From Struthio camelus (lineage: Eukaryota; Chordata; Aves; Struthioniformes; Struthionidae), in contig NC_090967.1 of NCBI RefSeq assembly GCF_040807025.1, positions 618,001 through 682,000 on the forward strand: a stretch of DNA of 64,000 nucleotides, read 5' to 3'. Below, piece after piece: positions 22,501 to 34,596 of this stretch; position 1 is the stretch's first letter; each line of letters starts with the position of its first letter. The notes below the pieces were generated by a model. The model was not told where the DNA came from and searched no databases. It worked only from the letters and a program-made list of their open reading frames with translations. The position numbers were made by a program, and so were the translations under genes.

Positions 22501-25500
22501 AATAGACTGGAGTAGGGTTAGGACCAAGAGATAATACACAGCAGGATGATCAAGATAGGTTCCTGCCTGTTATGCCTTATGGTGAATACTGCATTGGATT
22601 TACACTGTATCTGGACTGATATCAAGGCTTAAAAATGAGAGTGTTTTGATATAAACTGTTGCTGGCTCTAAACAACCCTTCCCTGTAGTTGGGAGCAACA
22701 GAGATCCTTAACTAGTGATAACTAAGAAATGGAGTTTCATTTCTGACCTTCTGAAGTGTCCTTTCATCTCAGCATCAGTGAACTACATTGATGTTTCAAA
22801 AATCTATTGGAAATAGAAACCCCAAACTAGGTGGTTCCAGACAGATCAAAACCTTCGACAGGAATAAAGTTGAAATAGTTCATTTTGACTAATATTGTGT
22901 TGTCTTGTGAGTTATCCCACATACATACAAAATAACCTGAGAGCCAAGTCAGTCAAGATGAACTGATCTGTTTTTATCAAAATGAAAAGTCTTATTGAAG
23001 TGATTTTCCACAATTGCTTGCTAAAAGCAGTTCTCTTTAAACTTGTTGATGTTGTTTTATTTGCATTTCTGCAGCTAAAAACATCCTACCAAAAAGCTTT
23101 CAGGCAGCAGTTCTTGTGACATGGCTGTGCAACAGCCACTAGAGAGGGACAGAGTCCTGCCATCTTCATGGGGGCTAGAAAAGCAGCACTGGGGTATGAG
23201 CTTGGATGGGTTGGGTAGGCCAGATGGGTGGTCTAGAGGATAGGAATTAGAGGGGCTTTGCTTTTGGATGCATGTACGATCATCTGAGAGCTTTAGGAGA
23301 GATCTGTACACCTTGTGCTCCTGCAGCGGTACAGCATGTGTAATCCTGCAGCAAGACCCTGCAAAGGGAGAGGAAAATTAGGCAGTGTGAAGTATATTTT
23401 CCCAGGGGTGGGAGAATCAGCGGAGACATTTACTTCCTAGATGTGTGACTGGAAGGTGCAGGTTGATGGCTGTTATCTCCAGAGTGGTTAATGGAAGATT
23501 GGTCATTCAGTGGTAATAGCCCAGGGCTGGGAAATGCGGACTCGGTCCCAGCTTTGCCTCTGCCCTAGGGCAGGTCTCTGCACTTTCCTTCTGGATTTTC
23601 CCCTTTAAAGTCAGGCTGAGATTTTCAGTGTGATATTAAAGACTGGTAATATTAGAAAGGTTGAGGTCCTGGAGGAGAATGTTAAAATCTCACCCAGAAA
23701 TACTAGGCTTCCAAAATTTAGATGTGATCTTCTTTCCCCTTCTTGAGGCATCCCAGAGAGATTTGCTTTCAGAAAGTGCTGTTCCCTCCCTCAAAAACCC
23801 CTTCTCATCCTTGGCCAAGGGACATCTCCTCGGGCAGCTGACAGAGGCACAACTACAAGGGGTCAGAAAACCCTTAAACCATTTTTGAGCCAGGAAACGA
23901 GCACAAGCCCTGAAGCACCAGCTCCCAAGGAGTGGGATTGGGGAAGACTAGATTATATTTAGGGCCAAAACCCAAGATCGACCCCTGCATCGAATTTACC
24001 ACCCTTCTTCCCCTCCTTTAGCTCATACAATAGCAATTTTAATCCTTATTTCCTTAATGAGGGAGAGAAGACGGTGAGCCACAGAGGACAGGCTGTGTCT
24101 GTTTCCTTCACACTGGGCATTTGTTATTTGCTGGAAGAGCCCCTGGGGAGGCCAGATCCATCCCCCTATCCTGCTGCCTCATGTCGAGCAGAAGAACCAG
24201 TTTACCTGGGCAGCCAGGACCTGCCACAAAGATGGTGTGTCCTGGACTGGAGGTGAAACCGCAGCAAAGACGAAGGCCTCCAGCGTATCCACCAAAGCTC
24301 TACTTTCCCATAGCGATCACCCTCCCTGGTAATTCTCGGGGATACGGGAGAAAGTCCTGTCCTTTACCTTGGGTTTAGAAAATGAGTGATGCCTGGGGAA
24401 ACACTGACTGCCCGTGGGACGTCTCTGCTCTTGCAGCGCTAGGATTGCTGGCGTACTTAAAAATCAGATGAGGTATGTCAAACCTGAATGTAACTTTTTA
24501 CTTAGGGAACTTTTCATTGAGTTAAAGATTGAATATGGAAGAGAAGGCAAAGCAGGACTCACTCCTGCCTCCCCAGAACAGGCAGCATCATCTGCATTCC
24601 CTTTCCTCCCCTTGTGTACCACCTCTGTCTGTCCCGCAGCATCCCTCCAGGTGCCTCCACTCCTCCCCATCCTGCTCCTTAGTCCCAGCTCCCCACACCT
24701 GGCTCCAAACCCAAAATCCACATTCAGACCCTTACCTACAGCTGAGGGAAGAGCTGCACTGGTGCCAATGACATGCAGGTCCCAGGCTGGGTTTTGTCCT
24801 GATGCTTGGCTCTTGTGTGAAAAGGAAGGTTTGGGGGAGGGAGGGTGGTTCAGGTGTGGACCAGCTGGACCACTTAGTAACAGCACCCTCGGGAAGCACT
24901 TCCCCACCAAGTGTTTCCTTGTGAGATCAGCCCAGCGCCAGCGCAAGACCATGCTCCTGCGGCGCAATTGGACGTAATGTCTTCCTGGTGCCAGCGTGGG
25001 GAGATGCTGCCTCCATCCCCTAGCCCTGTCCGGCTCGTCTGCCCGTGTGGAGAACTGAGAACCCAGCAGAGCCCAGCCCAGCAAAACAAATCCTTTGGGG
25101 GTGTCTGGCCATGCAGACAGCCCAGTTCCAAGCAGGGGACAAAGGGTGACAGGGAGCTCAGGGTGATGGGGAGCAGCAAGGGCAGGTGTTTTTGAGCTGG
25201 GTCCAGCCGTAGTGATCTGGCCCCTTCTCCTCCTGAAGGGGGCTGCAGATACTTTGAGGGAAAGCTGGGCTTTTTCGTGTTGTATAATTGGGAAGCATCT
25301 GGCATCCCTGAAAGGATCAGGGGGATGGTGGACACCAGGTATGAGTATGAGCCAGCAGTCACCCTCATTGCAAATAAGGCAAATTACATCCTGGGTTACT
25401 TTGGAAGGAGGGTAGCGGGCTGAAAGGATTGTGCAGAGGCGAGGCGTATGGCAGATTATGGTAAAAAGCTGGCTTGAACTGAGGGGATATTTGCAGGGGT

Positions 25501-28500
25501 TTATTGCAGCTGGAAGCATCAGCAACCATGCAGCTATTTACTTCCCTAGATTAGGAGGAATTTAAAACACAAGTGTCTTAAAGAGAGCCAGCTTCACCCA
25601 AACTGCAGCTTCACCCAGTTTTCACATTAGGCATCAGGCATACAGAAAGCACGTTGCTTTGGTGACCAGCGTGGCTGATGTGAGCTGATGCTCTGATTCC
25701 CTTGCTGGACCCTCTTGTCTAAATCTCTGCTATCCATTTCCAGTCCAGCCCATTTCCCAGTAAGGAAAGCGGATGATCTTCTGCTCGTTCACGTGTGACT
25801 CTGCCCTCTGAGTCAGAGGAGCAGAGCCAAAGCAAGGAAGGCATTGGGAACCCATGGCCAGGGGATGGAGGTGGGGGGGGGGGGGAACTGGCCTTCCCCT
25901 TGGGACCGTGGGGTGTTGCTGCATTGGCTCAGCTCATCATCGGCTCCTTGTCCCTGTGAGCTGCTCAGAGACTGGGCTAGAGCCACTGCCAGGGAGCTGG
26001 CTTGTGGTGGGGACAACAAGGCTGCAGAGCGCTGGCAGCTGGTGGTGGGGGGGGTCAGTTGCCTTGTGGACAACAGCACCCTGAGCAAGTTCGGAGAGAA
26101 ATGCTGAATGGTTAAACGGGAAATAATGCCCGCCAGCTGCCTGGTGTGAGAGCACATCTCTGGAAAAAGCTCCCCCATGAATATTTTATATTCAAAGACG
26201 TTCTTTCTCAAAGATAGTGTGTGATACTTCATACTGTCTCCCTAGCAATGTGACTTTTGAGGGCTCAGATGTTTCTGCTGGTATTCAGTGTTTTTGTCCC
26301 GAATAACTTCACTTTGTCCCATGGTCTGAAACGGAGGAACAAATTCTACAGCTGAGGCCCTGAGCTGGCAAAATAAATGTGCCCCAAACCGTTACCTGAA
26401 GAACATCACTCAGAAAGCCAGCACTTTCTACACCAGGCGTCAGGCGCTGGCGCCTGAGCCGTGTCTACTCCACACGTCGGACCTGTGGGGAAGAGGCTGC
26501 AGCTGCAATGGTCTCAAATGGGGGACCAAATTAAATTTTCTTCTCATTTCCTTTCAGGTGGACTTTCCTGTCTGCCCACAAAGTTTAACACTGCTCTGGT
26601 CAAAAACCCAAGTGGCAAAGAGGTAGTTCGGATGCTGGAGAACTGCGAAATGAAGGAAAAATGCTATCGGGTTTCCCAGGTGGAATATTATTACGAAATT
26701 GTTCACAGCTCCACGGGACACAGAGAGGAACGGCTCAAGGTTGGTCTCCTACAGCTCAGCCTTCCCTCTCGTAGGCTCAGCTGGATTGCTGCATCAGCAT
26801 GCTGGATTTAAACAGTCCAGCGGATGCTCTGATACAAGCAACTTCACCCCGGTATAGCTAAGCGCACGCTGGCCACAAACTATTGTAAATATTGCACATT
26901 TAAGTTATCCTACTGGAGCAAATGTGTTTTACTGCCACCAATTTGTTTACACACCAGTGCCATAAAGTAACAAACTGCCATTTCTTTGCAATGAGAATTT
27001 ATTTTCAAAAATTAAAGAACAGGTATTTATTTAAAATATGTTTTATGTTCCAATAGTAACATTTCATTTCAACAGAGAGTGCTCCCTACTTGAAGATGGG
27101 TTTTGTGCACAGGTGCCAATGGCTCAAAAAGGTCTGGTGTGCCCCCCCAAATACTTCTCCCTACAAATTTGCCTTCCTGCTGCCCTTGCACTACAAGACC
27201 GATGCCCGTGTGCCCACACTGCTGCAGCCTGGCTGTGTATTCAGCCTGAGGATGCAGGGGGAGGGAGGCCAGTCCCCTGGGGTGTCCCCAGTGTGGTGCT
27301 GCAGGGGATTTTCATGCCTTTGTTTTGCAAATCTTTGCAGGAAATTGATGTGGGAAGGTGCTTGGGCAGCTGCTCCTCAGGGGATCCCTGCTTCCTTAGG
27401 TAAGCACAGCTGCCAGGATTTCAGCCTGTCCCCCCCAGTAACTTCAGTGAAAGCCCTGCAGCTATGCAGGGTCTCAGATGCCAAAGGAGAGTTTTCCTGG
27501 CACGTCTCATTCCTGGACATGTCTGCACACATTCACAGTCAGGTTCAAGCTGCCTCTGGGAGCCTTTGCAGTTTCAATTCATCTTGAGTAACATCTCTGT
27601 AGTTCCCGGGGCAGGATTTGGAGGGGTATCACAGAAGCAGGTTTTGGGCAGCACTCAGAGCTCTCTCTGGACATTGGAAATGTCTCTTGGACATTTCTGG
27701 ACGTGTAGGGACTGGCTGCGAGGTCAAAGATAAAGGGGAGCAGCATCTGCTCCATTGCTCTGAGAGATAAAGAATAACCTGCCAGCAATGATGCTGACTT
27801 ATACTAGCAGCTGGTTATAGAGCAGGCAGTCCCCCAAGTTTGCCCGCATCCTCCCCAGGCACAGATGGGAACATGTCCTGACAGCAGCCTTCTCTGCAGA
27901 CCAGGATGTGCCGTTCCCACTACTCGGTCTGCTCCACAGCCTTTCCCAGGGACTGTGGAGGGACAGGGGCCAGAGATGCCTGCAGGGCAGCCAGAGGAGG
28001 CTGAGGAGGAGCGGGATGCTTTCGGGCAGGCTGGTTCAGCTTTGTGGTGTACAGTTATTTCAGGCCGGGGGGGGCAGCGCTTTGTGTTGCTTGCAGACCT
28101 ACTTGGCATATGCAGCTTGTTTGGTGCTGGGAAGGTGGTAAACACAGAGGGAAGCAAATCTAACTGCAGGGAAATAAAGAAGCCCTGTTTTCCATAGGCA
28201 AGGAGGGAGGAAGTGGTTTGCTGAGTTGCTGAGTTATGCCGCGAGCAAGGAATAAAAACCCCCTTGTCAAATGCGCCCAGGAAGGAGCTGCCTCTCTTCT
28301 CCCAGCTCCCTTGCCCGGGGCATCTGCCCTTTTTCCAGGTGATAAAAAGCAGCATCTTGGTACTGTTCCTACCGCCCTGTCCTCTGTGCAGTGCCCATTG
28401 ACTTAATGGGGTACCAGCAGCTGAGGGCAGGGGCTTTTTGTTCCATATTTGTCACCTGAAACAAGCAGGACCCCAGACTGTGGACTGTGAACCCGTATGA

Positions 28501-28778
28501 GCTCCCGGAGCAGTCAGGAGCCATGAGATCAGCCCTGCCCCGTCGGTGGGGGATCCTGGGGTGCTGGGAGGACCGGGGGCTGCGCCACCCTTCACTGGAG
28601 AGTTACTGGGTTTGTCTCTAACTGCAGGGAGTCACAAGGCGGAGAGAAATGTCTGGTTCGGGGAGAAGCTACCTCCAGCCGCTGCGCCCCTCACCGGTAC
28701 GATGTACACACGTTCAGGAGCCGCAGAGACCGTGTTCGCACCGTCCTTGCCATCCAACAGTGCAAGTGCAGGGGCTAG
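16596..28778 (+). CDS. PNHD: Pinhead-type secreted double cystine-knot protein
   Basis: Pinhead is a secreted cystine-knot protein of early embryonic patterning; in Ciona and Xenopus it is reported to counteract ADMP. Coding exons: 16,596-16,656, 17,305-17,400, 19,856-19,995, 21,085-21,352, 26,558-26,739, 27,341-27,399, 28,628-28,778. Phases close to 318 residues; an alternative acceptor at 21,091 removes two. Residues 1-20 are a clear signal peptide (MQNPLAVLFLAGLLHGPVFA). The first knot runs about residues 38-155: CC at 41-42, VDVGKC with C66, SCPPGSCCEPT, then the paired CQC ending at about 150. The second runs about 190-317: ENCEMKEKCYRV, IDVGRC with C256, CAPHRYDVHTF and a final QQCKCRG. 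A third VDVGKC sits between them at 176-181. The name rests on the knot architecture and on the adjacent ADMP; I recall no full-length homologue exactly. No cleavage site or membrane segment is seen. Confidence 0.8.
21663..22350 (-). repeat. Old CR1 fragment in Pinhead intron 4
   Basis: On the + strand the sequence starts with the reverse-complemented CR1 tail (GAATCACAAAATAGTCCAGG, then CTGCTCCAACCCACTTGCTC). It continues through the 3' UTR into the end of ORF2, where the - strand reads AFAAKANCLPSCITRTVASR, matching the CR1 C-terminal block VAKKANGILGCIRRSVASR. It is well diverged and 5'-truncated. The left part of ORF2 fades near 22,350. Confidence 0.75.
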
Positions 28779-28925
28779 TGGCTCTGGAGACTGGGCATCA
28801 GGGCGGGAATGTAGCCGGGCTTGTGGCCTGCCATGCCTGGTGTCCTGCAAGACCCCTGCCAGACTGTCTGTACTATATGTAAATGAGAGAAGGCTATTTT
28901 ATGAATAAAAGATATTTTAAACAGT
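28779..28925 (+). terminator. Pinhead 3' UTR and polyadenylation signal
   Basis: AATAAA within GAATAAAAGATATTTT at about 28,903-28,908 lies 125 bp after the stop codon. The 3' UTR is therefore very short and the transcript ends near 28,925. Confidence 0.7.
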
Positions 28926-29339
28926 GCTCGTATAAATCAACTGCCTACAAAATATTTGGCAGCTTTTAAAATAAACATTGTGGGCAATTTGCAGCTCCTT
29001 GGGGTGCTGCTGTTTAGTTCCCCAGCCCATAGGTCTGCGCAGGCATCCTGGGATGAGCCTGCCTGTGGTGCCGCGGAGAGAGGATGTGGCTGTCTGGCAC
29101 GGGCCAGAGGGCATTGCAGGCCGGGCTGCTCCCATTTACAAAACTTGAAGCAGGGAGAAGAGAAGGAAAGGGGCTGTGTGTTGTCTGGGAGAAAGCAGGG
29201 GAGCACGTGAGCAAAGGTGGGGATGAAGGTGTCCCTTCTGCAGTGCGACTGAGCCCGGTTCGACTCGCGTTATCCTGCGGGGCACACAGCTCTGGCTGGT
29301 GAACAGGAATGTGCCCAGGGAAGAGGAAGGGAAGGATCC

Positions 29340-30110
29340 AAAAGATTTGAATAGTTTCCTCTTTCAATTAATGCAAGCCTGTGCCCCATGCCTGCAATTG
29401 CCTCCCTGTGTATTCTGGATAATTAACAGCCCTTTCACCCTCCAAACATCAGGTTCGAATAAATTATAGATGCCAACTGGCCAAGCAGCCTTCAGCTTTT
29501 CTTCTAATTGCATTAACCTGGAAGTGTCTCTGCCCTGCAGCAGTGGGGATCCAGACCTGCCCGGCCAGGGAGCACAGCACCCTTTCTGCCTGGTCTGGGT
29601 CTGGAGCAGAGATGGGCAAGGAGCCTGGCCAGAGCTGCGACTAGAGACAGACGGACGGTGCCTGCTCTGCTCCTGCAGCTTCCTGTTTCCTTCCCAAGCT
29701 GCTAGGGAGAGCCGGTGTCTGAGGGCCCTGTTCACAGAGATTTCCCTATTCACAGGTCAATTAAAGATCTAACAGGCTTTTCTAATCCTGCTCCTTTTAT
29801 CTGCTGTGCTGGCTTTTAATGTACAACAGTAATTTTTCTGTTAAGTCACAGGGCATTAAAACAAATGCCAGATGTAAAGAGTCCACACATACTGTATCAA
29901 CACAGCTACCTTTATCAACCCAGCTTCTCTCTGGTTCAGAAATATTAGCGAAGAATTGGCTTTTATCCCATCATCCTGAGTTCATAGGGTTCTCAGAATA
30001 TTTATTTCATTAATATCAATCATTCACAATTGTTATCAGCAAACGCCCTTTAATCTCTAGGAAGCCAGTTAGCTTTCTTTTTTTTTTAAAAAAAAAAGCT
30101 AATTTCAATT
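29340..30110. promoter_or_regulatory. AT-rich candidate enhancer between Pinhead and ADMP
   Basis: In an otherwise GC-rich spacer this stretch is AT-rich and dense in short transcription-factor-like motifs. Examples are TTTCAATTAATGC (29,364), GGATAATTAA (29,418), TTCTAATTGCATTAAC (29,500), GTCAATTAAAG with TCTAATCCTG (29,757-29,790), and ATTAATATCAATC followed by CACAATTGTTATC (30,009-30,040). TAATCC suits OTX/Goosecoid-type factors and ACAATTGTT suits SOX factors. That it is an enhancer, and for which gene, is inference. Confidence 0.35.
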
Positions 30111-30961
30111 GTATGTCTCCTGGTGATAGTGAGTTGCTGCTAAAACACAGTGTATGGCATCATTGCAAAGGAAAGAACTGCAAATCCTGGTACTGGTTAT
30201 TTTCTGCTGGAAACCCCCGTTACATGATTTTTTCCTGCTCGCAGAGCTTGTTTGTGCAGCTGTTTATAGCAGTGTGTGCTGGTAGGAAATGCAGATTAGG
30301 CTGCAGTTTATCCGCAGCCAATGTGCACATGCTGCACTAAGGGTCCTGAAAGCACAGGGCCCAGAAAAGGCCGCCCAGCCAACCCTGCACATTTGATACA
30401 GGGATGACTGCCCAGGACACCCGTGTGCCAAGAAGCACCCGGCTGCTCCTTGCTCCAGTTGGGCTCCCATCCTGCCCTGGGCAGGCCAGTTCAGGGCAGC
30501 TTTGCAAGTTCATCCAGCCTGTTAAGGCTGCACCTTTGGTTACGCCGCCATGAAGTCTCCATCAGGGCTTCCCTGGGCCCTGAGACACCCAAGGGAAAAC
30601 GATGCTGCTCCTCCCAGCAGCTCTGGCCTTTCCTCTCCCTCTTTGCTAAGAGCTGTCGAATTCTTCAGCACAAAGGTCCTCCTGTTTGTCCCATTAGTGC
30701 CATCATTAAAAACCAGTTAGTCTCCTAGGGAGAGCAAACGCAGCCCAGCCAGGGTCTTGCCAAGGGACCTGGGCAGCCGGTCCTGACTCTGAGATCCTGC
30801 GTCCCCCGCCGAAGCCTGGACTGCGCAGGTGAGCCTTCTTCCCCTTGCGCTTGTGTACTGGGGCTAATTGGCGAAGGGCGCTCAGTAGCCCAGCTTCGCA
30901 CCTTGTTAGCATGGCAATTAGCTCTCTTTACCTTCCTGATGGCTCATGTGCATATTTGACT

Positions 30962-31041
30962 CCAATCCATCTTTGGGCCGAGTTATAAATGTGGTGCTGG
31001 GGAGCCAGCAGGAGTTGAGCTGGGGCTGGGACAGGAGAACC
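30962..31041 (+). promoter_or_regulatory. ADMP core promoter
   Basis: A TATA box, TATAAAT, lies at 30,984-30,990 with CCAAT at 30,962-30,966. Transcription would start near 31,015, giving a 5' UTR of only about 27 bases. A GGCAATTAGC homeodomain-type site lies 50 bp further up, at about 30,912. Confidence 0.65.
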
Positions 31042-33968
31042 ATGCTGGGGACAGTCCTGCTCCTGCTAGCCCTGGTGAGGCCAGCGTGCCCACGTAGCCC
31101 ATCCTCAGATGGTGCAGCAAGCCGACGAGCTGAGGCACTTAAGATGCTCCTGGAAGTCTTTGGCATAGAAGATCCCCCGCCGCCCCCAGCTCACTTCAAG
31201 CGGCCGCCCCAATACATGGTGGATCTATTCAACACCGTAGCCAACGCGGATGGTGTCACCAAAAACCCCGACATCCTGGAGGGGAACACGGTCCGCAGCT
31301 TCTTGGATAAAAGTAAGAGCTCTCAGTGGTCACTGCAGCACCGGAGGTGAGCTGCAGAGGCCGGGGGGGGGGGGAAGGGGGTTGAGTCCATATGTCCCTC
31401 TTGATGGCACCGGGATGCGGGCTGTGGGAAGGAGCTGAGAGTGGCCGGTGGAGATTTCTGCCACCAGGTTTGGCTCTGCTTTCTAACCTGTCCTTCTCCT
31501 CAGTTCACAGTGATAAGATGCATTTCCTCTTCGTCCTGTCCAGCGTGGCCAAGAACGAGAAGATCCTGACAGCAGAGCTGCATCTCTTCCGCCTCTGGCC
31601 AAGGGCCACCGATGGGCCTAAAAGGCATCACTTCTGCCAGGTGAGGAGGGGGACGGGGACACAGGGATGGGCCGAGCCTATGCCTGGGGATGCCACTGGC
31701 TCTCTGCATTTGCTCATCTGCAGGCAGGAACACAGCCCAGTTCCGGTTCGTGTGCAGCCTCTTGGAGCAGCTTTCCTTCTGGCTCCGCAAAATTAATACA
31801 AAACGTCACCCCATTTCAGAAGCACTGCGTAAAGAATTGCAGTGATTTGACTACGGCATTTTCTTAAAAATGATTCCTTTGGGTGCATGCACCATCCCAG
31901 ACTTTAGAGGTTTCTGACCACTCAGACTAGCAATTCCCCCTATCTCTCTCTTTTTCTTTTTTAATATCCATTTCAGTGGTATTTCCCCTCCAGCAGGCCC
32001 CTATAGTAACTGCCCTTTGCCTCCTTCCTCAGGTGAGCATCTACCAAGTTCTAGACAAGACCAAACCAGACTCCGCCGAAGGGAAGAAGCTGCTGGCAGC
32101 CAGACTCATCTCGCTGCAGGGCTCAGGCTGGGAGGTCTTTGCCATCACGCAAGCTGTGAGTGCTTTTACCCAAATTTGGGTAGTACAGAGAGAAAAACGC
32201 TCTTACCCTGCTGCCAGCTCTCACTGCGCTCTCCGATGCCGCTGCCATGAACATGCCTCATGCTGCAGCCTGGAAGCAGTGCCAGCAAATTCTCTGGCCC
32301 TGGGGTGTGCGAGCCTGGGGCCTGGCAGAGCCAGTCAGCCCTTCGCAGGGCTCCGGGCTGCGGGGGGGAATGGAGGGTGACAGCCTGGTGACCTGAACAG
32401 CAGCATCCTCTGTCCCCATTTTGAGTTGCTGCATTGCCCAAGGGGCAGTGACTAGGCTGGCCCGACTGGGGACGCCTGTCACCTGCTGTGGGGACACCGC
32501 AGAGCAGTGCCCTCGTTTCTCCCGCGGTGACACTGGTTTTGTTCTCCAGGTTCGTGACTGGACAGAAGACGAAACCAGCAACCAGGGTTTGTTGGTCATG
32601 GTCCACAGCCTGGGCGGGGGCCCGCTTGACCCCCCTGTCGTGCAGTTTGCCTCTGGCCGGGACCACCACGAGAGCAAGAAGCCCATGCTGGTCCTGTTCA
32701 CGGATGACGGGCGCCGGGGAGCGTCCCTGCCTACAGCCGGCTTCTCAGGTGTGCCCCGTGGCTTGGAGGGTGCCGCGGTTCCCCGGCTTGCAGGGTGCTC
32801 CGGCTGCTCCCTGCCGGCCTCGCTGTGGTGCGCTCCCGCGGAGAGCGGCACAGGGCAGAGCCGCCGTCACCTCTGCTCCGGCAGCTGCTTGGTCCCTGCT
32901 GCACTGGTGTTTTTAGTTATTACGGGTGTTGCTCAGGCCAGAGGGAGACAGGGTGATGGTCTCTGTGCTGGCAGCTCTGACTATATAGCTGGCAATCCCA
33001 GGAGAGTCCAGGAAGTCAGAAGAAAACTTTTTCCCTCCTTTATCATGTGTGTCGAGGAGGGAATGCTCCTTCCCAGAGCAGATTTCCCTGGCACTCTGCT
33101 CTGTAATAGCCTTTGGAAAGCAATACAGGAGCTGTAAATGATAGCACTTGCTCCCTATATGGTGCAATTATTAAAACTTGTTGGTTTTAGGTTCTCCTGA
33201 GAAATGGGAAGAGGGAATTTGTGAAACTTGTAGCTCGTACTCAGGAAAATTCAAGGCTCATTCTCCAGCCAGCAGGAGCAATTTCTTTAGCTGGCTTAGT
33301 CTTAACATGAGCGCAGGCTCACAGGCATAAATCTGGATTTTGTGTGCAGTGTATCATCAGGTCCATTCTGGGGGTGTGAGGCTGTCACCTCTTGGTGGCT
33401 CTGCCTGCCCTGGTCTGGCTGTGATGGAAGGGCTCAGTGTGCCAGGCAGCTGCAGACAGACAAAAACCTGCGCAGAGGGGTGGCCAAGGCTGCCGCTTCA
33501 CTCTATCCCTCTTTTCAGACTTGTGCAATCTCTAATGGCATCATTTTCTCATTTCTGGTAGATTTACAGCCTCAGGCTCCCATTCTCCCTGCTAAGATGA
33601 CGGTGCCAAAACTGAACGGGCCACGGAGCACTCGCTCGCTGGACCGGCTCCAGCCCTGCCAGAGGCATCCCTTGTCTGTGGACTTTGAGGAAATTGGCTG
33701 GTCTGGGTGGATCATCTCACCGCGGGGGTACAATGCCTACCACTGCAAAGGCGCCTGCCCCTTCCCGCTGGGTGAGAACATGCGGCCCACGAACCATGCC
33801 ACCGTGCAGTCCATCATCAACGCCCTCAAGCTGAGCGAGGGCGTGAGCAGCCCCTGCTGTGTGCCTGACAAACTCTACTCCATCAACCTCCTCTACTTTG
33901 ACGATGACGAGAACGTGGTCCTCAAGCAGTATGATGACATGGTGGCTGGGAGCTGTGGCTGCCACTGA
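31042..33968 (+). CDS. ADMP: Anti-dorsalizing morphogenetic protein (BMP-family ligand)
   Basis: ADMP is a secreted BMP-type ligand made in the organizer or node, where it balances the dorsal-ventral BMP gradient with Chordin. Coding exons are 31,042-31,312, 31,504-31,640, 32,033-32,155, 32,550-32,748 and 33,562-33,968; junctions are GT/AG and phases close to 378 residues. A short signal peptide (MLGTVLLLLALVRPACP) is followed by a TGF-beta propeptide (LLEVFGIEDPPPPP, PQYMVDLFNTVA, WEVFAITQAVRDW). The likely furin site is RSTR at 265-268. The mature domain (276-378) has all seven cysteines: CQRHP, YHCKGACPF, SPCCVPD and a terminal GSCGCH. The first, DFEEIGWSGWIISPRGYNA, and SINLLYFDDDENVVLKQYDD are typical of BMP/ADMP. 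It follows Pinhead in the same orientation and is tail to tail with the KCNV2-like gene. Confidence 0.93.
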
Positions 33969-34490
33969 AGCAAGAGGGACGAGAAGGCGCTGCTCCTGCC
34001 ACATCAGGGGCTGGTCCCACCGCCCACATCCCTCCGAGACCCCTGGGAGGCTGCACAGCGATTCCTCCCAATGCACAACTGCTCTGCAAGAGTCTCCATC
34101 CTGCAAAAACCCTCAGCGGTGCCAACGAGATCAGGGGGAGCAAAGCGAGGCTGTGCCTGGCTCTCCCCATCATGGCTGGGGTGGCTTCGCCCCGCCCAGT
34201 AGCACCTAGGAAGGCTCTGGGCTGAGGTCTGATTACATTGACCTCAATGAGCATGTGTGATTTGGGAGCCTGGAGCCGGGGGGAGGGCTCCATTTCGGGG
34301 AGCCCTGTGAAGGGCATGCAGGTTTCCTTGCCCACCTGAAGGCATCCTGCAGGCTGTACTATATGTATATAGCAAGAGCACTAATATATGACAGAAACCG
34401 CCTGTACAGTGTCCTGTAAATGTCTGTACATTGCTGCATTTTTGTGACTTGTAAAAAGAATTCAGAGAATTAAACCTGCAGATCTCACGG
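33969..34490 (+). terminator. ADMP 3' UTR and polyadenylation signal
   Basis: ATTAAA at about 34,469-34,474 (GAGAATTAAACC) is preceded by an AT-rich TGTATATAGC...GTCCTGTAAATG stretch with U-rich elements. The mRNA would end near 34,490. Confidence 0.6.
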
Positions 34491-34532
34491 GGGTTTCTTT
34501 TGTGACTGCTGCCTGATGGGGCTGGCAGGTAT

Positions 34533-34596
34533 GAGGTCTGGGGCATGAGCGCCCAGAGGCGATCGAGGTCTGGGGTGTGAGCGCCCAGAAGCAATC
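34533..34596. repeat. Two-copy 32-bp tandem duplication
   Basis: A 32-bp unit starting GAGGTCTGGGG and containing GAGCGCCCAGA occurs twice in a row, with about four differences between copies. Confidence 0.85.

Noticed and set aside
24464-25525. 353-codon open frame on the - strand inside Pinhead intron 4
   Set aside because: There is no recognisable domain, the composition is like shadow frames of GC-rich DNA, and another 187-codon frame lies on the opposite strand. I could not link it to any family.
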